NCBI RefSeq assembly: GCF_037975245.1
Contig: NC_092579.1
Coordinates: 5,641,001-5,705,000 of the forward strand
Length of the DNA: 64,000 bases
Source: Apostichopus japonicus
Lineage: Eukaryota > Echinodermata > Holothuroidea > Aspidochirotida > Stichopodidae
Direction of reading: 5' to 3'
Part shown: in pieces, positions 12,001 through 22,727 of the stretch
Layout: every line of letters begins with the position of its first letter
How positions within the stretch are numbered: position 1 is the stretch's first letter
Position numbers and translations under genes: made by a program
Notes under the pieces: model-generated
Database searches by the model: none
What the model saw: only the letters and a program-made list of their open reading frames with translations
What the model was told of the DNA's origin: nothing

Positions 12001-14244
12001 ACTAACCACGAGGGAAGCAAAATTGGGGACCCTGGCAGTCTAATTTGATGAAATTACATTGTGAAAGACGTATAGAGGGTGTCTTTATTTTAATATTTCG
12101 TAGTAAAGGAACAAACCTAATACATCAGTTGATATTTTCAACTTCCATATGTTTTTGAATAATGATATTTTCACCTTCCATATGTTTTTGAATAATCGGT
12201 ATGACATAACTGGTATTCACCTAAGTTTACCGATTCCGATTATGTTCCGTTTATGCAATAATCGTACCGATTCCGATTAGGTTAATCGTTTGAACACTAC
12301 AAATTAGTAATTAATACAAAAAGCATTTGTCCATAATTTAAAGTTCCATTTGCCAACTAGATTATAATCTTCAAGTCTTCACAAAAATCCAGAAAACAGT
12401 CATTTTAAGTTAATCCATTTCAACTATAAAAATACACAAAAAGATCAAAGGAAATTGGGGTGGGGGGAGTGGGGGTGAAAGGATAAGAAACTGTACCTGT
12501 TTTTACGTTGAAGCTGTAATAAGTATTCATCATATTTATCAGGACCTTCAGCGATGGTGTTGGTGGCCTTAAATATGAAGAAAAGACAAGTAATTAAAGA
12601 CAATGAAATTGGAACTGAATAGTAGAAAGTTAAGCCTCAGGAATGAACACTAAATTGAGCCAAAGTCAAGCATTAAGTGTGACATCAGATATTGTTTGTG
12701 TGTGCCTATATTTCATTTATAAGAGTTCTGTTCAAAGTATCTCTTGCAAGATCCAGCTGTAGGATTCAAAACTGACTTTGAGTTTGTCAGCATCATGATT
12801 GATCTCAAGAGTAAGGCAAAAGATGTCAACAAAACAGTCGATACAGGTGGCAAAAGCCGATAGTGGATTAATGATCTTCCTTTCTTCTTTTTTTCCAACG
12901 CCGATAGTGGATTAATGATCTTCCTTACTTTTTTCTTCCAACCTGGACAGATAATCTGTGTCCATAGCCTAGTTGGTTAAGTTGTCAGCATATAAAGTGG
13001 GGAGGTTCGGGTTCAAATCTCAGTGGAGGCTGGAAATTTTTGCACTGTTCTAACTCATTACCGTTTCAAATATATATATATTTTATATATGAGATGAACT
13101 CAGAGAGAAACCGCATAGTATTGACCAATATGGTATACTGAAATTTTATTAGGGAAGTACAACTTATAAAATCCAAGTAATCCATAGTGGTCAACGTTGT
13201 TTTACGTATATTATTATTGAAACTTGTATACAGTATGTGGATTCTTTCTATAATATGTAATAGAAATATATTCTTTCAGCTACTTTAAAGGCTCTTCTTC
13301 CACTGTATAACAATTATCCACTTCTCCACAAATATACACTCACCTACAGTAATATTTATGTAATTGGGACATTCTAAACTAGAACTATTATTTTTTTTGT
13401 GGTCCATTTGTGCAGTACTGTTTGTAAGAGGAGTTCAACATGCAGGATTGGGGTGGGGGTGGGGTGGGGGGAGAGGGAGGCACTTTTCTGTTTTTTTGTG
13501 CAATATCTTCATTTTTTGTGTCTTATTTATTGGTTCCCTAGTTTTTTCCATTCATTGTGCAATTTTTCGTCTATAGGGCCCCATTGGAAATGGGCCGACG
13601 TTCAGTCAGCCTAATGGGTTTAGCTCCTGTTACTCTTTTTGTTCTTTTCTTTTCCGTCCTTTTTGTCTATTTTGTCTTTGTAATAGTTTTGTATTTTGAA
13701 CAATCTGAGTGCGAATAAAATCAAATCAAATCAAGGATGGGGCAAGTACAGTACAGTACATGTTGTAGGCAGAGCTGCCCGGCTACTTCCAAGGTAAGGA
13801 CAATTTGGTACACATGTTTATTTTCTGCATAAGGGCACATTATAGTCTGACTCCAGTACTTGAAAGTTGTTTATTACTTTACTATACTGTACATATTAGG
13901 CCCGGTCAAGTAGCTTCTATTAGATTTTTTACAAAATATATATAAAATTAAAATGTCTATATGTTTATTTATCACAGTTATTTTGATGTTTTGGTAGTTT
14001 TTTTTGTCTTGTCATAAAATAAATGACCTTTCTCCCACTTCCTGTCTTGGAGGCTGTGACAACATTGCTGACATATTAATAATAAATTAAGAAAATGATA
14101 TAAAACGCATCCTACTGTCATGTATGCATACAAATATAACTGGCAATGTGAGTCTAGTATGTAAGTTACTAAACCAACCTACCTGTGTCTCAGCTATTGA
14201 ACCTGCATATCCCTCCTTTGACCAGTGGCCTCTTTGTCCTCTTC
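5..14244 (-). CDS. KATNIP: KATNIP (KIAA0556) katanin-interacting protein, partial, 15 exons
   Basis: Coding exons in gene order: 14183-14244, 12497-12567, 10211-10377, 7815-7924, 7514-7580, 7247-7362, 6686-6871, 6087-6143, 5005-5158, 4221-4254, 3034-3131, 2286-2476, 1812-2017, 890-1043 and 5-106. All have AG/GT borders and every junction keeps one reading frame, giving about 590 residues. Recognised from the N-terminal run DEYLLQLQRKNRVLKKLKAK, then EQGFSLYVNGAN, DYSDDFEVYDSLEE and SLEANAEIRHS. The last exon has LEVLSNWSHSSRVGLTE, which opens the first C2-like KATNIP (DUF4457) domain. KATNIP is a large ciliary basal-body protein that binds microtubules and katanin; the human gene is mutated in Joubert syndrome. 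The middle is acidic and low in complexity. The start codon lies upstream of 14244 and was not found. The C-terminal two thirds lie beyond base 1. The 7815-7924 exon may instead end at 7921 (alternative AG). Family call is firm; single borders could be off by a few bases. Confidence 0.9.
2745..2890 (-). mobile_element. tRNA-derived SINE, family B
   Basis: On the minus strand a tRNA-like head reads GTGTCCATAGACTAGTGGTT, then a box-B-like GGTTCGAATCC, then a body with CCAACTCATTACGATTTTCA and an AT-rich tail. The tRNA part has no good acceptor stem and continues into non-tRNA sequence, so this is a retroposon. A second copy lies at 12955-13095. It is within a KATNIP intron. Confidence 0.7.
3340..3612 (+). 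mobile_element. tRNA-headed SINE with V-core-like body
   Basis: The head contains TGGTCAAGTGGTTAAGGCAG (box A-like) and GGTTTGAGTCC (box B-like). The body has CCTTGGGCAAGACACTT, CACCCAGGTGTATAAATGGG and an AT-rich end. The CCTTGGGCAAG block is typical of V-core SINEs of fish and marine invertebrates. It sits in the KATNIP intron between exons 3034-3131 and 4221-4254. Confidence 0.75.
8963..9048 (+). repeat. (AAAGG)n microsatellite
   Basis: About 16 uninterrupted AAAGG units end in a slightly degenerate AAAGGC copy. It is intronic in KATNIP, in the 2.3 kb intron upstream of the exon at 7815. Confidence 0.95.
9180..10055. repeat. Diverged direct duplication of about 300 bp
   Basis: The blocks at about 9180-9490 and 9750-10055 share, in order: GTGTGTTCAT, TTAAACTC, AAATTCAAA, TTAGCACAGA-like, TTGATACTTA, TATAACATCAT and an AACAGGTT-like end, with about 30% visible divergence. 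This is an old tandem duplication inside a KATNIP intron. Confidence 0.6.
10097..10168 (+). repeat. Short tandem repeat, three units with ATGTACCCAGATGTTGC
   Basis: Three copies of GTACCCAGATGTTGC, spaced 22-27 bp apart, lie just downstream of the KATNIP exon at 10211-10377 in gene order. Confidence 0.8.
10211..10377 (-). CDS. KATNIP: KATNIP exon with the most conserved N-terminal motif
   Basis: This 167-base exon begins and ends with split codons that fit the exons at 12497-12567 and 7815-7924. It encodes VLKKLKAKDDDQIELERKEQ followed by GFSLYVNGAN and a basic SPRKP stretch. It is the diagnostic exon for the KATNIP call. Its acceptor AG (10378-10379) lies only 28 bases from the end of a hAT-like transposon. 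Confidence 0.9.
10401..10407 (-). promoter_or_regulatory. Branch-point consensus TACTAAT at a transposon junction
   Basis: Read on the minus strand, TACTAAT lies 24 bases (branch A at 10402) upstream of the acceptor of the exon at 10211-10377. Its last five bases come from the target-site duplication and its TA comes from the terminus of the hAT-like element at 10406-12299. The same heptamer is also present at the far flank (12303-12309), so the empty site had it too. Confidence 0.6.
10406..12299. mobile_element. Non-autonomous hAT-like DNA transposon, 1.9 kb
   Basis: The ends are inverted repeats: TAATGTTCAAACGATTA on the left, and TAGTGTTCAAACGATTA as the complement of the right end (16 of 17 match). 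An exact 8-bp target-site duplication, CAAATTAG, lies at 10398-10405 and 12300-12307; that length is typical of hAT elements. Subterminal copies of ACCGATTCCGATTA occur near both ends. No transposase reading frame is visible. The element makes up about 1.9 kb of a 2.1 kb KATNIP intron and contains a second, nested hAT MITE plus a 36-bp internal duplication near 12130-12200. Confidence 0.85.
11103..11434. mobile_element. hAT-type MITE nested inside the larger hAT-like element
   Basis: It begins CAGTGGCGTAGGAA and ends with the complement of CAAGGGCGTAGGAA. An exact 8-bp duplication TAAAGAAA flanks it (11095-11102 and 11435-11442). It is 332 bp, rich in G and C runs and has no coding capacity. 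Because it sits inside the 10406-12299 element, it is the younger insertion. Confidence 0.85.
12854..12945 (+). repeat. Tandem duplication, two units of about 49 bp
   Basis: GCCGATAGTGGATTAATGAT followed by CTTCCTT and a T-rich stretch occurs twice in a row. It is in a KATNIP intron. Confidence 0.8.
12955..13095 (+). mobile_element. tRNA-derived SINE, family B (second copy)
   Basis: Same order of blocks as the copy at 2745-2890: TCCATAGCCTAGTTGGTTAA, GCATATAAAG, box-B-like GGGTTCAAATCTC, GTGGAGGCTGGAA, CTAACTCATTACCGTTTCAA, then an ATATAT tail. The match across both head and body shows a dispersed family. It lies in the KATNIP intron upstream of the exon at 12497. Confidence 0.7.
13560..13737 (+). 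mobile_element. 3' tail of a non-LTR retroposon with (TCAAA)n end
   Basis: A pyrimidine-rich stretch leads to GAGTGCGAATAAAATCAAAT and a short TCAAA repeat. A very similar end is found at 14966, so this is a family of 5'-truncated insertions of the CR1/L2 style, with a microsatellite tail instead of poly(A). The class is inferred from the tail only. Confidence 0.55.
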
Positions 14245-14769
14245 CTAAGAGGAAAGAAAATGATGTGGTTGATAAATAGAACAAACTCATGTGAGAAATA
14301 GATTAGAAATAGAGAGTTAAAATTCACTTTAAAACTTGATTTATATTTGCCAAAAGTATTCCCTTCTTTTCTTGTGTATCAAATCTTTATTATTTCCAAT
14401 TTGACTTAATTTATCACTAATATTATCCTTTTTTTTTTACTCCAAAAAAATCAAGTTCAATTTATGCTCATTTTTAATAAATTTTACAGAAGTTTCATTA
14501 TGAAACACTTAGTTAGATACAGGCTACTTTAGGGGACTTAATTTGAGGATGGCTTAAATAAGTGTGCCATCATATATCACAGCGTTCACTACATTAAACA
14601 GTTATGTCAGATCATCCAAAATCACTGGGGTTTATAAAACGTTTTGATTTCACACTCCTTAGTGTACTAATGCAAACTGTCTCGAGGGCATTTACACTAG
14701 TTGACCTACTGTAGTTCATATTTAGACTATACATTGTGAGCTAAGAAGGTCTAAGCTAGGTGCAATTCT

Positions 14770-14968
14770 CTTGGTCCGTAATTACGGCATGCACAGTGGG
14801 TGCCGTCTTCTTTTTTTCATGTATTTTCATGTATGTTTATAAGGACCACAGTGGAAGAAGTCTGCTTGTCGGACTCTTCCCTGCACTTTGCTGTTGTTCC
14901 AATTCATCATGTTTAAATATGTCTACATTGGTTTGATTGTTGTGCGAGTAAATCAAATCAAATCAAGG
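14770..14968 (+). mobile_element. 3' tail of a non-LTR retroposon with (TCAAA)n end (second copy)
   Basis: It ends GTGCGAGTAAATCAAATCAA, the same closing block as the copy at 13560-13737. The upstream part has GCATGCACAGTGGGTGCCGT and GGACTCTTCCCTGCACTTTG. Confidence 0.55.
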
Positions 14969-14970
14969 CC

Positions 14971-15230
14971 GTGGTTATTCTTACGACAAGTCGTAACAAT
15001 TATTTATAAGCTATTCTTACGACATCAGCGAATTCAGGCGAATTCAAAGTAAATAAAGCAACTGCGCATGTATTAAGGGTAACCCTAACTCTAACCCTCA
15101 ATCCAACCCTAAACCTAACCGGAAATTATTGTTACTCCTGGTCGTAAAAATAGTACTCGTAGTCGTAAAAATAGCAACTGCGCATGCGCAAAAGGGAATT
15201 ATTGTTATGACTAGTTGTAAGAATAGCCAC
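14971..15230. mobile_element. MITE with about 34-bp inverted repeats and telomere-like core
   Basis: The left end GTGGTTATTCTTACGACAAG matches the complement of the right end, GTGGCTATTCTTACAACTAG, and the match continues through about 34 bp. The centre holds a degenerate run of CCCTAA-like units (15076-15120) and two copies of GCAACTGCGCATG. No target-site duplication is evident. Intergenic. Confidence 0.7.
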
Positions 15231-16038
15231 TTTGTCAAATCAATGCCCAACTTAAAACCATTTGTGTATACATACTAGGCCTAGTAACTTGGACACTCCA
15301 TGCTACTGTTATCAGTGACAATCTGTTGAATAGATTAGGCAAGCAACTTGTTAAGCTAACGTTGTTGGTATGATAGTATGCTGACATTAGTCTGTAGTCT
15401 AACTGTCGTCCACCGTTATCCCACTGTCTGCAGCCTAAGTGAGGCCTAACAGATAACTTACATAGACTGTGTTAGAGTTAGACATAGCCTAGGCCTATGC
15501 CTAAATAAACGTTATTTACAATACGAGGATGGTAATTTGTATGACATAGCCTACCTTGCATAATTAGTTTGTAAGTTAATCGTAAAAAGCTGTTCGAAAC
15601 ATAGTGATTAGTTCCTCCAAACTTTTGTTCTTGCTGAGTGCGAAGACCTACAAATATTTAGATTCTAGAACATTTTATTTGGCCGTAATAATAAATTTGT
15701 TGTTATGTGTCCTAGACACTAAGTTCAAAGGTCAAATATTCAATATTTGTAACCAATTTACGTGAACAAAATACGGCTAAAATGACAAGCCCTTTTAACA
15801 AAGTGGTAGGTTCATAGAAATGGAGAGGAGTTCGGTAGGCTACACTAAAGTACCGATGATACAAATCTCACAGACGTGTGTTCATGTAATGGTGGTTTTG
15901 AGAATGAATTTCCATTTTCAATCTTTGGTGGTGTAAAAAGGCTATGTATCTGATAGCTTCATTGTAAATTTGTAATAATATGAGTCAAGAAGTTAGCCAA
16001 TATAAGATTTATAAATCTTAAGTTATAAACTTCATAAG
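15231..16038. other. Intergenic, no feature seen
   Basis: AT-rich sequence upstream of KATNIP. No reading frame looks like conserved protein and no repeat is obvious. The missing 5' exon or exons and promoter of KATNIP should lie somewhere to the right of 14244 but could not be located. Confidence 0.5.
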
Positions 16039-16278
16039 CAGAGGCGTCGCCAAGGGGGCCTTGCTTGGGGGCTAATTCTTGATCATAAAGTTACTTCAAG
16101 TTGCAAAATATAGCACCCGCAGATTGCATCTAAGGACCCTTAATTAATAAAATATTCTCAAAGGGAGGAGGACACCCCTCCCCTTAGACCCCTTCCAGGA
16201 CGAGATTCACAAATAAACATTGTGCCACCCCAAGGGCCTCCCCCCCCCCCAATATTGAAATCTCAGGCGATACCACTG
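16039..16278. mobile_element. hAT-type MITE, 240 bp
   Basis: It starts CAGAGGCGTCGCC and ends with the complement of CAGTGGTATCGCC. The flanks TTCATAAG (16031-16038) and TTCACAAG (16279-16286) match at seven of eight positions, a slightly decayed 8-bp target duplication. No coding capacity. Confidence 0.75.
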
Positions 16279-17772
16279 TTCACAAGGAAGTAGCCTAGCT
16301 ATACAGTGTACGGTTCCAGGCTATAGCAATTCGAGATATAGGCATCGTAGGAATTCTGACTATAGGAATCAGCTTAATTGTCTGTAGTCATGATTGTCAA
16401 CAGAATAGTCGGTGACTAAGATATGTTTTACTGAAGCTCAAATAAAAGCAAATAGTCTATTCTCAACCACCTTATTGGAAACATAACAAGAATATTGGCG
16501 AACGTATAACAACAAAAGTCGCGGGGCTATTTTGTGTGGTTTCCCACTACAGGGGCTCAGAAAGAGCATTGAAAATGTAATAAAGTAAATAGAGTAATCT
16601 CAATTAAGGAGGGGGAGGGGAAGGGGGGTTGGAAAGCCTACTACTAGGCTCCTCCAGTCAGCTTCAATTAATTAGGTAGCCACATTCTTGCTCTGAGTAA
16701 AAATCTCATATTGTGTTACACACGATAACGAAAGGTTACAAAAATGGCAGTGCTTGTTGCGAAATACAAAATATTAATGACCTTCATCAATTAGTACAAG
16801 TAGGCTGATAGACCTACTATACGTTTTCCTGTCATAAGCCAACTTGAGACAGCTACATATATATCCAATACATTTGCCAAATGGCAGTATTTGTACATTT
16901 CTTTTCGGACACATCCAAATGGCTTTCAGTAACTAGTGTGATAACGACTGGAATTCAGTTGTATTTTAAGTGGAACTGAAAACGAAAGCACTTGAACTTT
17001 GTAGCAGACAGTAGAGTATTCTGACATCAGTTTCGGAAAGCAGGCAGTCAAAGGAAAGAACATTGAGTAGGCCTTTAGGAATCGATCACAAAGCTTGGAG
17101 TCACGATAAATGAAAGAAAAGCATATCCATTTGTTGGCAAACAAGGAAATATATATATTTCAGCATTAGTAATGGTAAAATAGAAATCGGTTATAAGAAC
17201 TGCATAATAGCTTGTGTTAAGTTCACGCTGTTGTTTAAGTAAGACATCAAGATTCCCAAGCAATCGTTTGTCATATAATGGGCTAGAGCAGGGTTTCCCT
17301 AACTTTATCCCCTACGACCCCCCCCCCCCCCCGGGCCCCCGTGGATGTCAGAGTTGTCCACGAATCCCCAACTTTTCGAAACACGATCTTAGTCATTATT
17401 ATGCTAGCTATAATACGCATAACAGTGCTTCGTAAAAGATCAAGTCATGGCATAGTGTAATATTGTAATGAGAAAAAAACAAGAGATGAACAAATATTTA
17501 TTTGGAAACTTCAAGATCAGATCACGAATTGTACCACGCATAGATCACCCATCACACACGATGGTACATCATGTTATAACAAGCTACTGGATGACTGCAT
17601 GGTGTCACTCAACAACAATTTTCAAGCATGAATTTATGCTAACTTTGCTTTGTGTCGGGCAAAATGGAGGTCATCTGGAATTTCCAATAAAATAGTAATT
17701 AATATGGCCAACCTCTCAGTTACTTTCTCAGCTCTTTATCTTTACGACATTCTGTCATGCGTACACCAACTT

Positions 17773-18334
17773 CATGGGCGCAGATCCTGCATGGGGACAG
17801 CAGACGCGTCCCCACCAACTTTTTCAGTGGTGGGGACATGATATACCGTGTCCTCACCAATTTGTCTTGACCAAACGCTGCATTTCAAATTCTCCTGTAT
17901 TGAACTTTGGCGCAGTTTGATCCAGCATTGTGCAAATGACATGCAGCAGTTCTCAAGTTATTATATTTATCCACAGTTGTTAAATATTGGACGGAAATCG
18001 CATAAGCTGTAGTCTATGATTGTTTTCTGGGAGAGGACCCCATGACCCGTCGTATACAAAAGTCTACTTGGATTATTTGTCCCCTGATTTTTTTGTTCTG
18101 CAGACGCCCATGTGTTTCCCCCAACTAAAATTTCTAAGCCATGAGATTTCAAATTTAAGGAGGTTTTGGAGCATTATTGGGTCTGGGAAGTGTTATTTCC
18201 GGCGATCTGGGAGGTATATTTGCCCAAAAAATTCTTGTACGCTATACGCGCGAACCAATGGTCGCGCTCCGCTTAGATAGTATCAGAGAACAGATACGCG
18301 CCCCACCATTATCCAAGACTGATCTGCGCCCATG
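17773..18334. mobile_element. MITE-like element with perfect 14-bp inverted ends
   Basis: CATGGGCGCAGATC at 17773 is repeated as its exact complement ending at 18334. The right half (about 18150-18290) carries, in reverse orientation, the GCGCCACCATTGG / TACAAGAAAATTT core that recurs at 32.7, 33.7 and 35.1 kb. No target duplication was recognised. Confidence 0.6.
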
Positions 18335-20050
18335 AGACGGACCGCATCCGTAATGAAATTTGGTATATACACAAAATATCACGAAGCGCGCGAACAATTT
18401 TGGGGATGTAGTTGCTACACGCCTGCACCCAAGCAAATGTCCCCGCAATATTTGAAACAAATCGCCGCCCCTGCTCACCTCAACCTCAGCCTCCAGTCCC
18501 TGTGCAACATGGGAACTGCTTCAGACCATGTCATCTTAAAATTCATTTACCACAGGACACACTTTCACACTGAAATAACTTAAACCTTTTACTGCCGATT
18601 TCAGTGGTTGTCAGAGAACACGATTTAGGAAATCCCCCTAAAGTATTTTATTGATTGCTTTGCGTATTGAATTAATTGCCGATGCTAATTATTTAGCCAT
18701 GGTTTTGTGCATCCTTAAGCGTTACGTAATAATGTCTTGTCAATAGAGTATCGGAATTCGGCATGAGCAGTATATTAGTATACCGTATAGCCATATGCTC
18801 TTTCCCTTTTCTGTCTCGGGTTTGTTTTATTATGCAAAACTTAGGTAAAATTTTAGTTCAAAAGAAAGAAAATCAGTCTATCCACTGTCATTGTGACTCA
18901 TTACTTTACGCATTCAATTGGTTGTTTTGGTATCTCTATAGATGGCAAAAGAGGCAAGGAGGGGGGGGGGGGATCCATGCCTGAACGAGAAACAAAGAAA
19001 GAAAGAAAACGTAAATACTAAGGCAGAAAGCCGACGCTCATATTGAGGCATACATAGAAAAGGAAGAAATCTATAATATAAAGAAATATGATTCTAACTG
19101 TAATTAATTTTTTGTTGTTGCTATAATTATATTTCACATTGAAATCACTTATACTCTCTCTGTCCTTCTTTACGGCCCTGTCGACTGCTCTCTGCAAAGA
19201 ATCCGTGACAGCTGTATTGGACAGTTAAGCTTTGGAGTTTCTTATCAAGAAAAATACAATTAACAAAATCGGATTTGGGTGGTGAAAGATGTACAATTCA
19301 GGGGGTTCGAGTCCAAACACCTCATTGAATAATAACTACGTACGCCAACAAGCTTTTTGAAAAGCCCTACTTTTACCGTAACTGTCAATTTCCACAAACA
19401 AGCATTGATCAATTCCGTTCACTGGCAAGCGGCATTATATATACAAAGGGGATAGTATACGTCGTACTGTCCATTGATATAAAGTAATGTTCATTCGTCA
19501 ATTCTTTCAATCGGGCCCGATAAACCAACCAACTGAATTTAAGCCCTTGCCAGAAAATCGTCGGCGGATTTGTCATCTCCAATTGTCAAGAGATTACCGC
19601 TGCATTTGGGAGTAAATCTCCATTCCTGCTGCACACAATGCTGTTACACTCCAAATCGTAAATAACAAACAACACTCGGAGCCTACTTTTTGCATGTTAG
19701 CAGAAATTATTATGGCATAGGAATCATATACATGTTAATTCATGTATTAGCTATAATTGTTTATAATCACAAAAAACGTATCATTGGTCAGAAAAAGAAC
19801 AAGTTTTCATGGGCCTATAGCTCTCTGCTAGTGTAGCGTAAGTGTCTAAGAAAAGTTCCTCTTTCACTAATAGGGGTGGTGTACATATAATAAGCATAAA
19901 ACTAATTAATAATATCAGTGGTGTGCACAGTGCATATGTTGCAAAAATTTCTAATACCGTTGCATGGTTATTTTTTAATCTGAGTATAGTTTCTGTTGGT
20001 AATTCGGTTTTACACTCAAGAACAAAATATAAAATGATTCATGCATTGCG
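18335..20050. other. Intergenic, no feature seen
   Basis: Apart from a 13-base G run near 18960 there is no repeat or conserved reading frame that I can support. Confidence 0.4.
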
Positions 20051-20408
20051 TTAAAGGCATTAGAGACTCGCCCAAACCGCGTGCCGCGACCTGAAAAAGT
20101 TAACTTTCCGTTGCTTGCAAGTGAATTTTTGTTCTTGTCGCTACAAAATGCAGACAGTAATGAAACTTGATATACCTTGCTATCTTTTATCTATTGACCT
20201 GAGATGTCCATCGCTGCTATGTACACTGTTTTGTGGGTATTGACCGTAGCTGTATGTATTGACTGTACACTAGTGTCTAATTACCGACGGTAGTAAGCTG
20301 TGTATGTATTTTCTGGGATCGATGGTGGTGTCTAACACCTCATGTTTCACCTCATTCGAAACTAGGTCAGAGACGTTTCTTTTGTGCGCGAGTCTTCACA
20401 CCCTTTAA
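20051..20408 (+). mobile_element. TTAA-ended MITE (copy 1)
   Basis: The ends are inverted repeats, TTAAAGGCATTAGAGACTCG against the complement of the right end, TTAAAGGGTGTGAAGACTCG. The element starts and stops in TTAA, the target of piggyBac-type transposases. The same element, inverted, is present at 42044-42380. No coding capacity. Confidence 0.75.
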
Positions 20409-22026
20409 GCTGTATGAATCATACACCTGCTCACATGTGTCGTATCTATTGAGGCTATTGATTGTACATAACTCAACCAAAAGATATTCTTTTAAAGGTC
20501 TAGGACACCTATATGAACAACATTGTCCCAATCACTCTAATTAGAAGTCATGAAAATAGTTGCAACTCACATCAAAATCAATCAAAGATTGACCATTTTA
20601 TAAGTCTTTCCCTAATTCTATAGTTCATTGTACGAACAAAAAATTAGCTAATTATGCACATTAATGATGTAATGGGAAGTGACTGCCTAATTTTCTGTCA
20701 TGTTATTCCTTTGTTTTTACAACCTTCATTTCAAGGACACTGAACACGGGTTTTGTGGCCTAAGGAGATGTTTTGAAATATTTGTTAATGTGTTCTTTGA
20801 AAATAGGAACATCCCATTATTCAAATGACATAGGCCTATGTAGGCTGGTAATTAGCTAGGGGTTAAACTTTTCAGGCCTAATATAAGACATGTTGATAAT
20901 TGCAACACTCCACATTTTGAATGACTTCACCAAGATTTAAGATTTAGATTTAAAAAAATTCAAATGTGTACATCTTGGAAACGAAAAAGATTTTCGACAA
21001 ATTTCAACAGATATTGAACGAGATTATCACACTCACACACAACAAATGGACTGAAATTGAATGTAGGTCCAATTGGCTAGACATGTCCGTAGTGTTTCAA
21101 CTTCACATGAACAACAGAGGTGTCATTTGATGACATTCAACGCACTTTGTCTAATTTCTGACAAAAAGTTGTAACACATTATATAAGATGCCATTGAGAC
21201 AACAAGTGCCTTTATATTTTTCCCGTTGAGTTTTGTGTTGCATCTGAAGAACTGATCTAAAGATCTGTGTATTATAAGAATACAAAGTCTAGTCACTTTA
21301 ACTGATGAACCGCAGCCCAAAGGGTAATTCCTCCCAAAAAATAAATCTGGTATAGATATATGTAACCTGAACTGATTACAGTGTTGTTGAACGGTCTTCT
21401 AAATAAGTAAAAAAGTAAAATTTTGTGCCCAACCGATCCTTTAAATTTAACGTATTTTAGCCTTTTTAAATTGATTGATTCTAACATCTTCATCTCGAGG
21501 CTCGACGTGTCATTTTGTATACATTTTAAACATATGAAAAAGTTGATCAGACACATACTATACAGCGTGTTACAGAGTGACGAAAATGGAGTGTTATATG
21601 CGATCTGACCTCTGTTGATCTTAAAATAAATCAGTTTAACCTTCTTTGGAAATTTTACCTGTATCTATGTAAAGTTATAATTGCCAGTGTGTTATGACAT
21701 GATCATTCATTTCCTGAAAACGAGGAGTCGTGACTTCCTGATGTGACGAACTTAACAATACGCATATAAGCCTATATATTTGACACGAAACTTTCGTTTT
21801 GCTCTTGTTTCAAAGTATGAGCCATGATCTGTTCCAGCATCACATCTCAATTTCTGAATAAAGTATTTTCAAAAGTTTGGTCTTCCTTATATTTCAATAT
21901 ATAATCATCAATATTCTTGTTGCAATTTTATATTCTTTTCATTTTATATGATCCATATAAGGCATAAGGTTCTCATTCCTTTTTCGTAAAAGATACACAC
22001 ACACACACACGCATACACACACGCAT

Positions 22027-22206
22027 GTTTGTATTACATTCCAACCGAGGACCCATTGTATTTTCCATTGTTCAAATCCACGTACCCTAACCTTAACAAT
22101 ACCCCATATAATAGAATTCTTCCGAGGACGTGGTGATTCTTTAGAAATCACAACCGAGGACCTGGAATTCTTTTGTTCAAGTCCTCGGTCAGAATACAAA
22201 ACAAAC
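22027..22206. mobile_element. Short inverted-repeat element between two CA microsatellites
   Basis: GTTTGTATTACATTCCAACC followed by GAGGAC at the left is mirrored at the right by the complement of GTTTGTTTTGTATTCTGACC plus GAGGAC. Both outer edges run directly into (CA)n tracts (about 21996-22022 and 22207-22232). The middle has a small palindrome, GTGATTCTTTAGAAATCAC. Confidence 0.55.
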
Positions 22207-22727
22207 GCACACACACACACACACATACACAAAGGAATTTTTCTGTGGTGTTCCTTGATATTTATCCTGGTCCCTTATTCCACTCTCCACACCCCTTAGC
22301 GTCGTAAACTGCGTGAAGACGGATAGAAAACCGTTGTTTCGCGTTATTCGGTTATATTTTTGAACAGAATCATAAGCAAAATAATCTCGTTTCAGGTACC
22401 GACCCGGCCACCACTGGTACCAAAATATATATGACCTAAAGTATACTTGCATTCAGGGCATAACTTCAATTATATATTTATGGGAACCCACTGCTTTTCA
22501 TTATGGGAGGGAGATACGGACAGAACCTATTTTCTAACCCTCTTTGGGGTTGGCCAGACAAACGTTTGGAGGAAGGCATATGGGCCCCCTGCCACCCCCC
22601 CCCTCACCTCTCGTAGCTACCCCATCGTTTGCATCGAGTGGGTACCGATGAGATACTTCGAACTCTTTAGAATAAAACTGAAAATCATGTGTACTTTCTT
22701 GCGATTGGGAAGGGGAATGGAGAGGAG

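Noticed and set aside
18460-18520. Minus-strand ATG with donor TTGAG/GTGAGC as the first KATNIP exon
   Set aside because: The codon phase at its end does not fit the next exon at 14183-14244, and nothing else supports it.
18753-18767. GGAATTCGGCATGAG as a cloning-adaptor contaminant
   Set aside because: It differs from the common EcoRI adaptor and is embedded in continuous genomic-looking sequence; chance similarity is likely.
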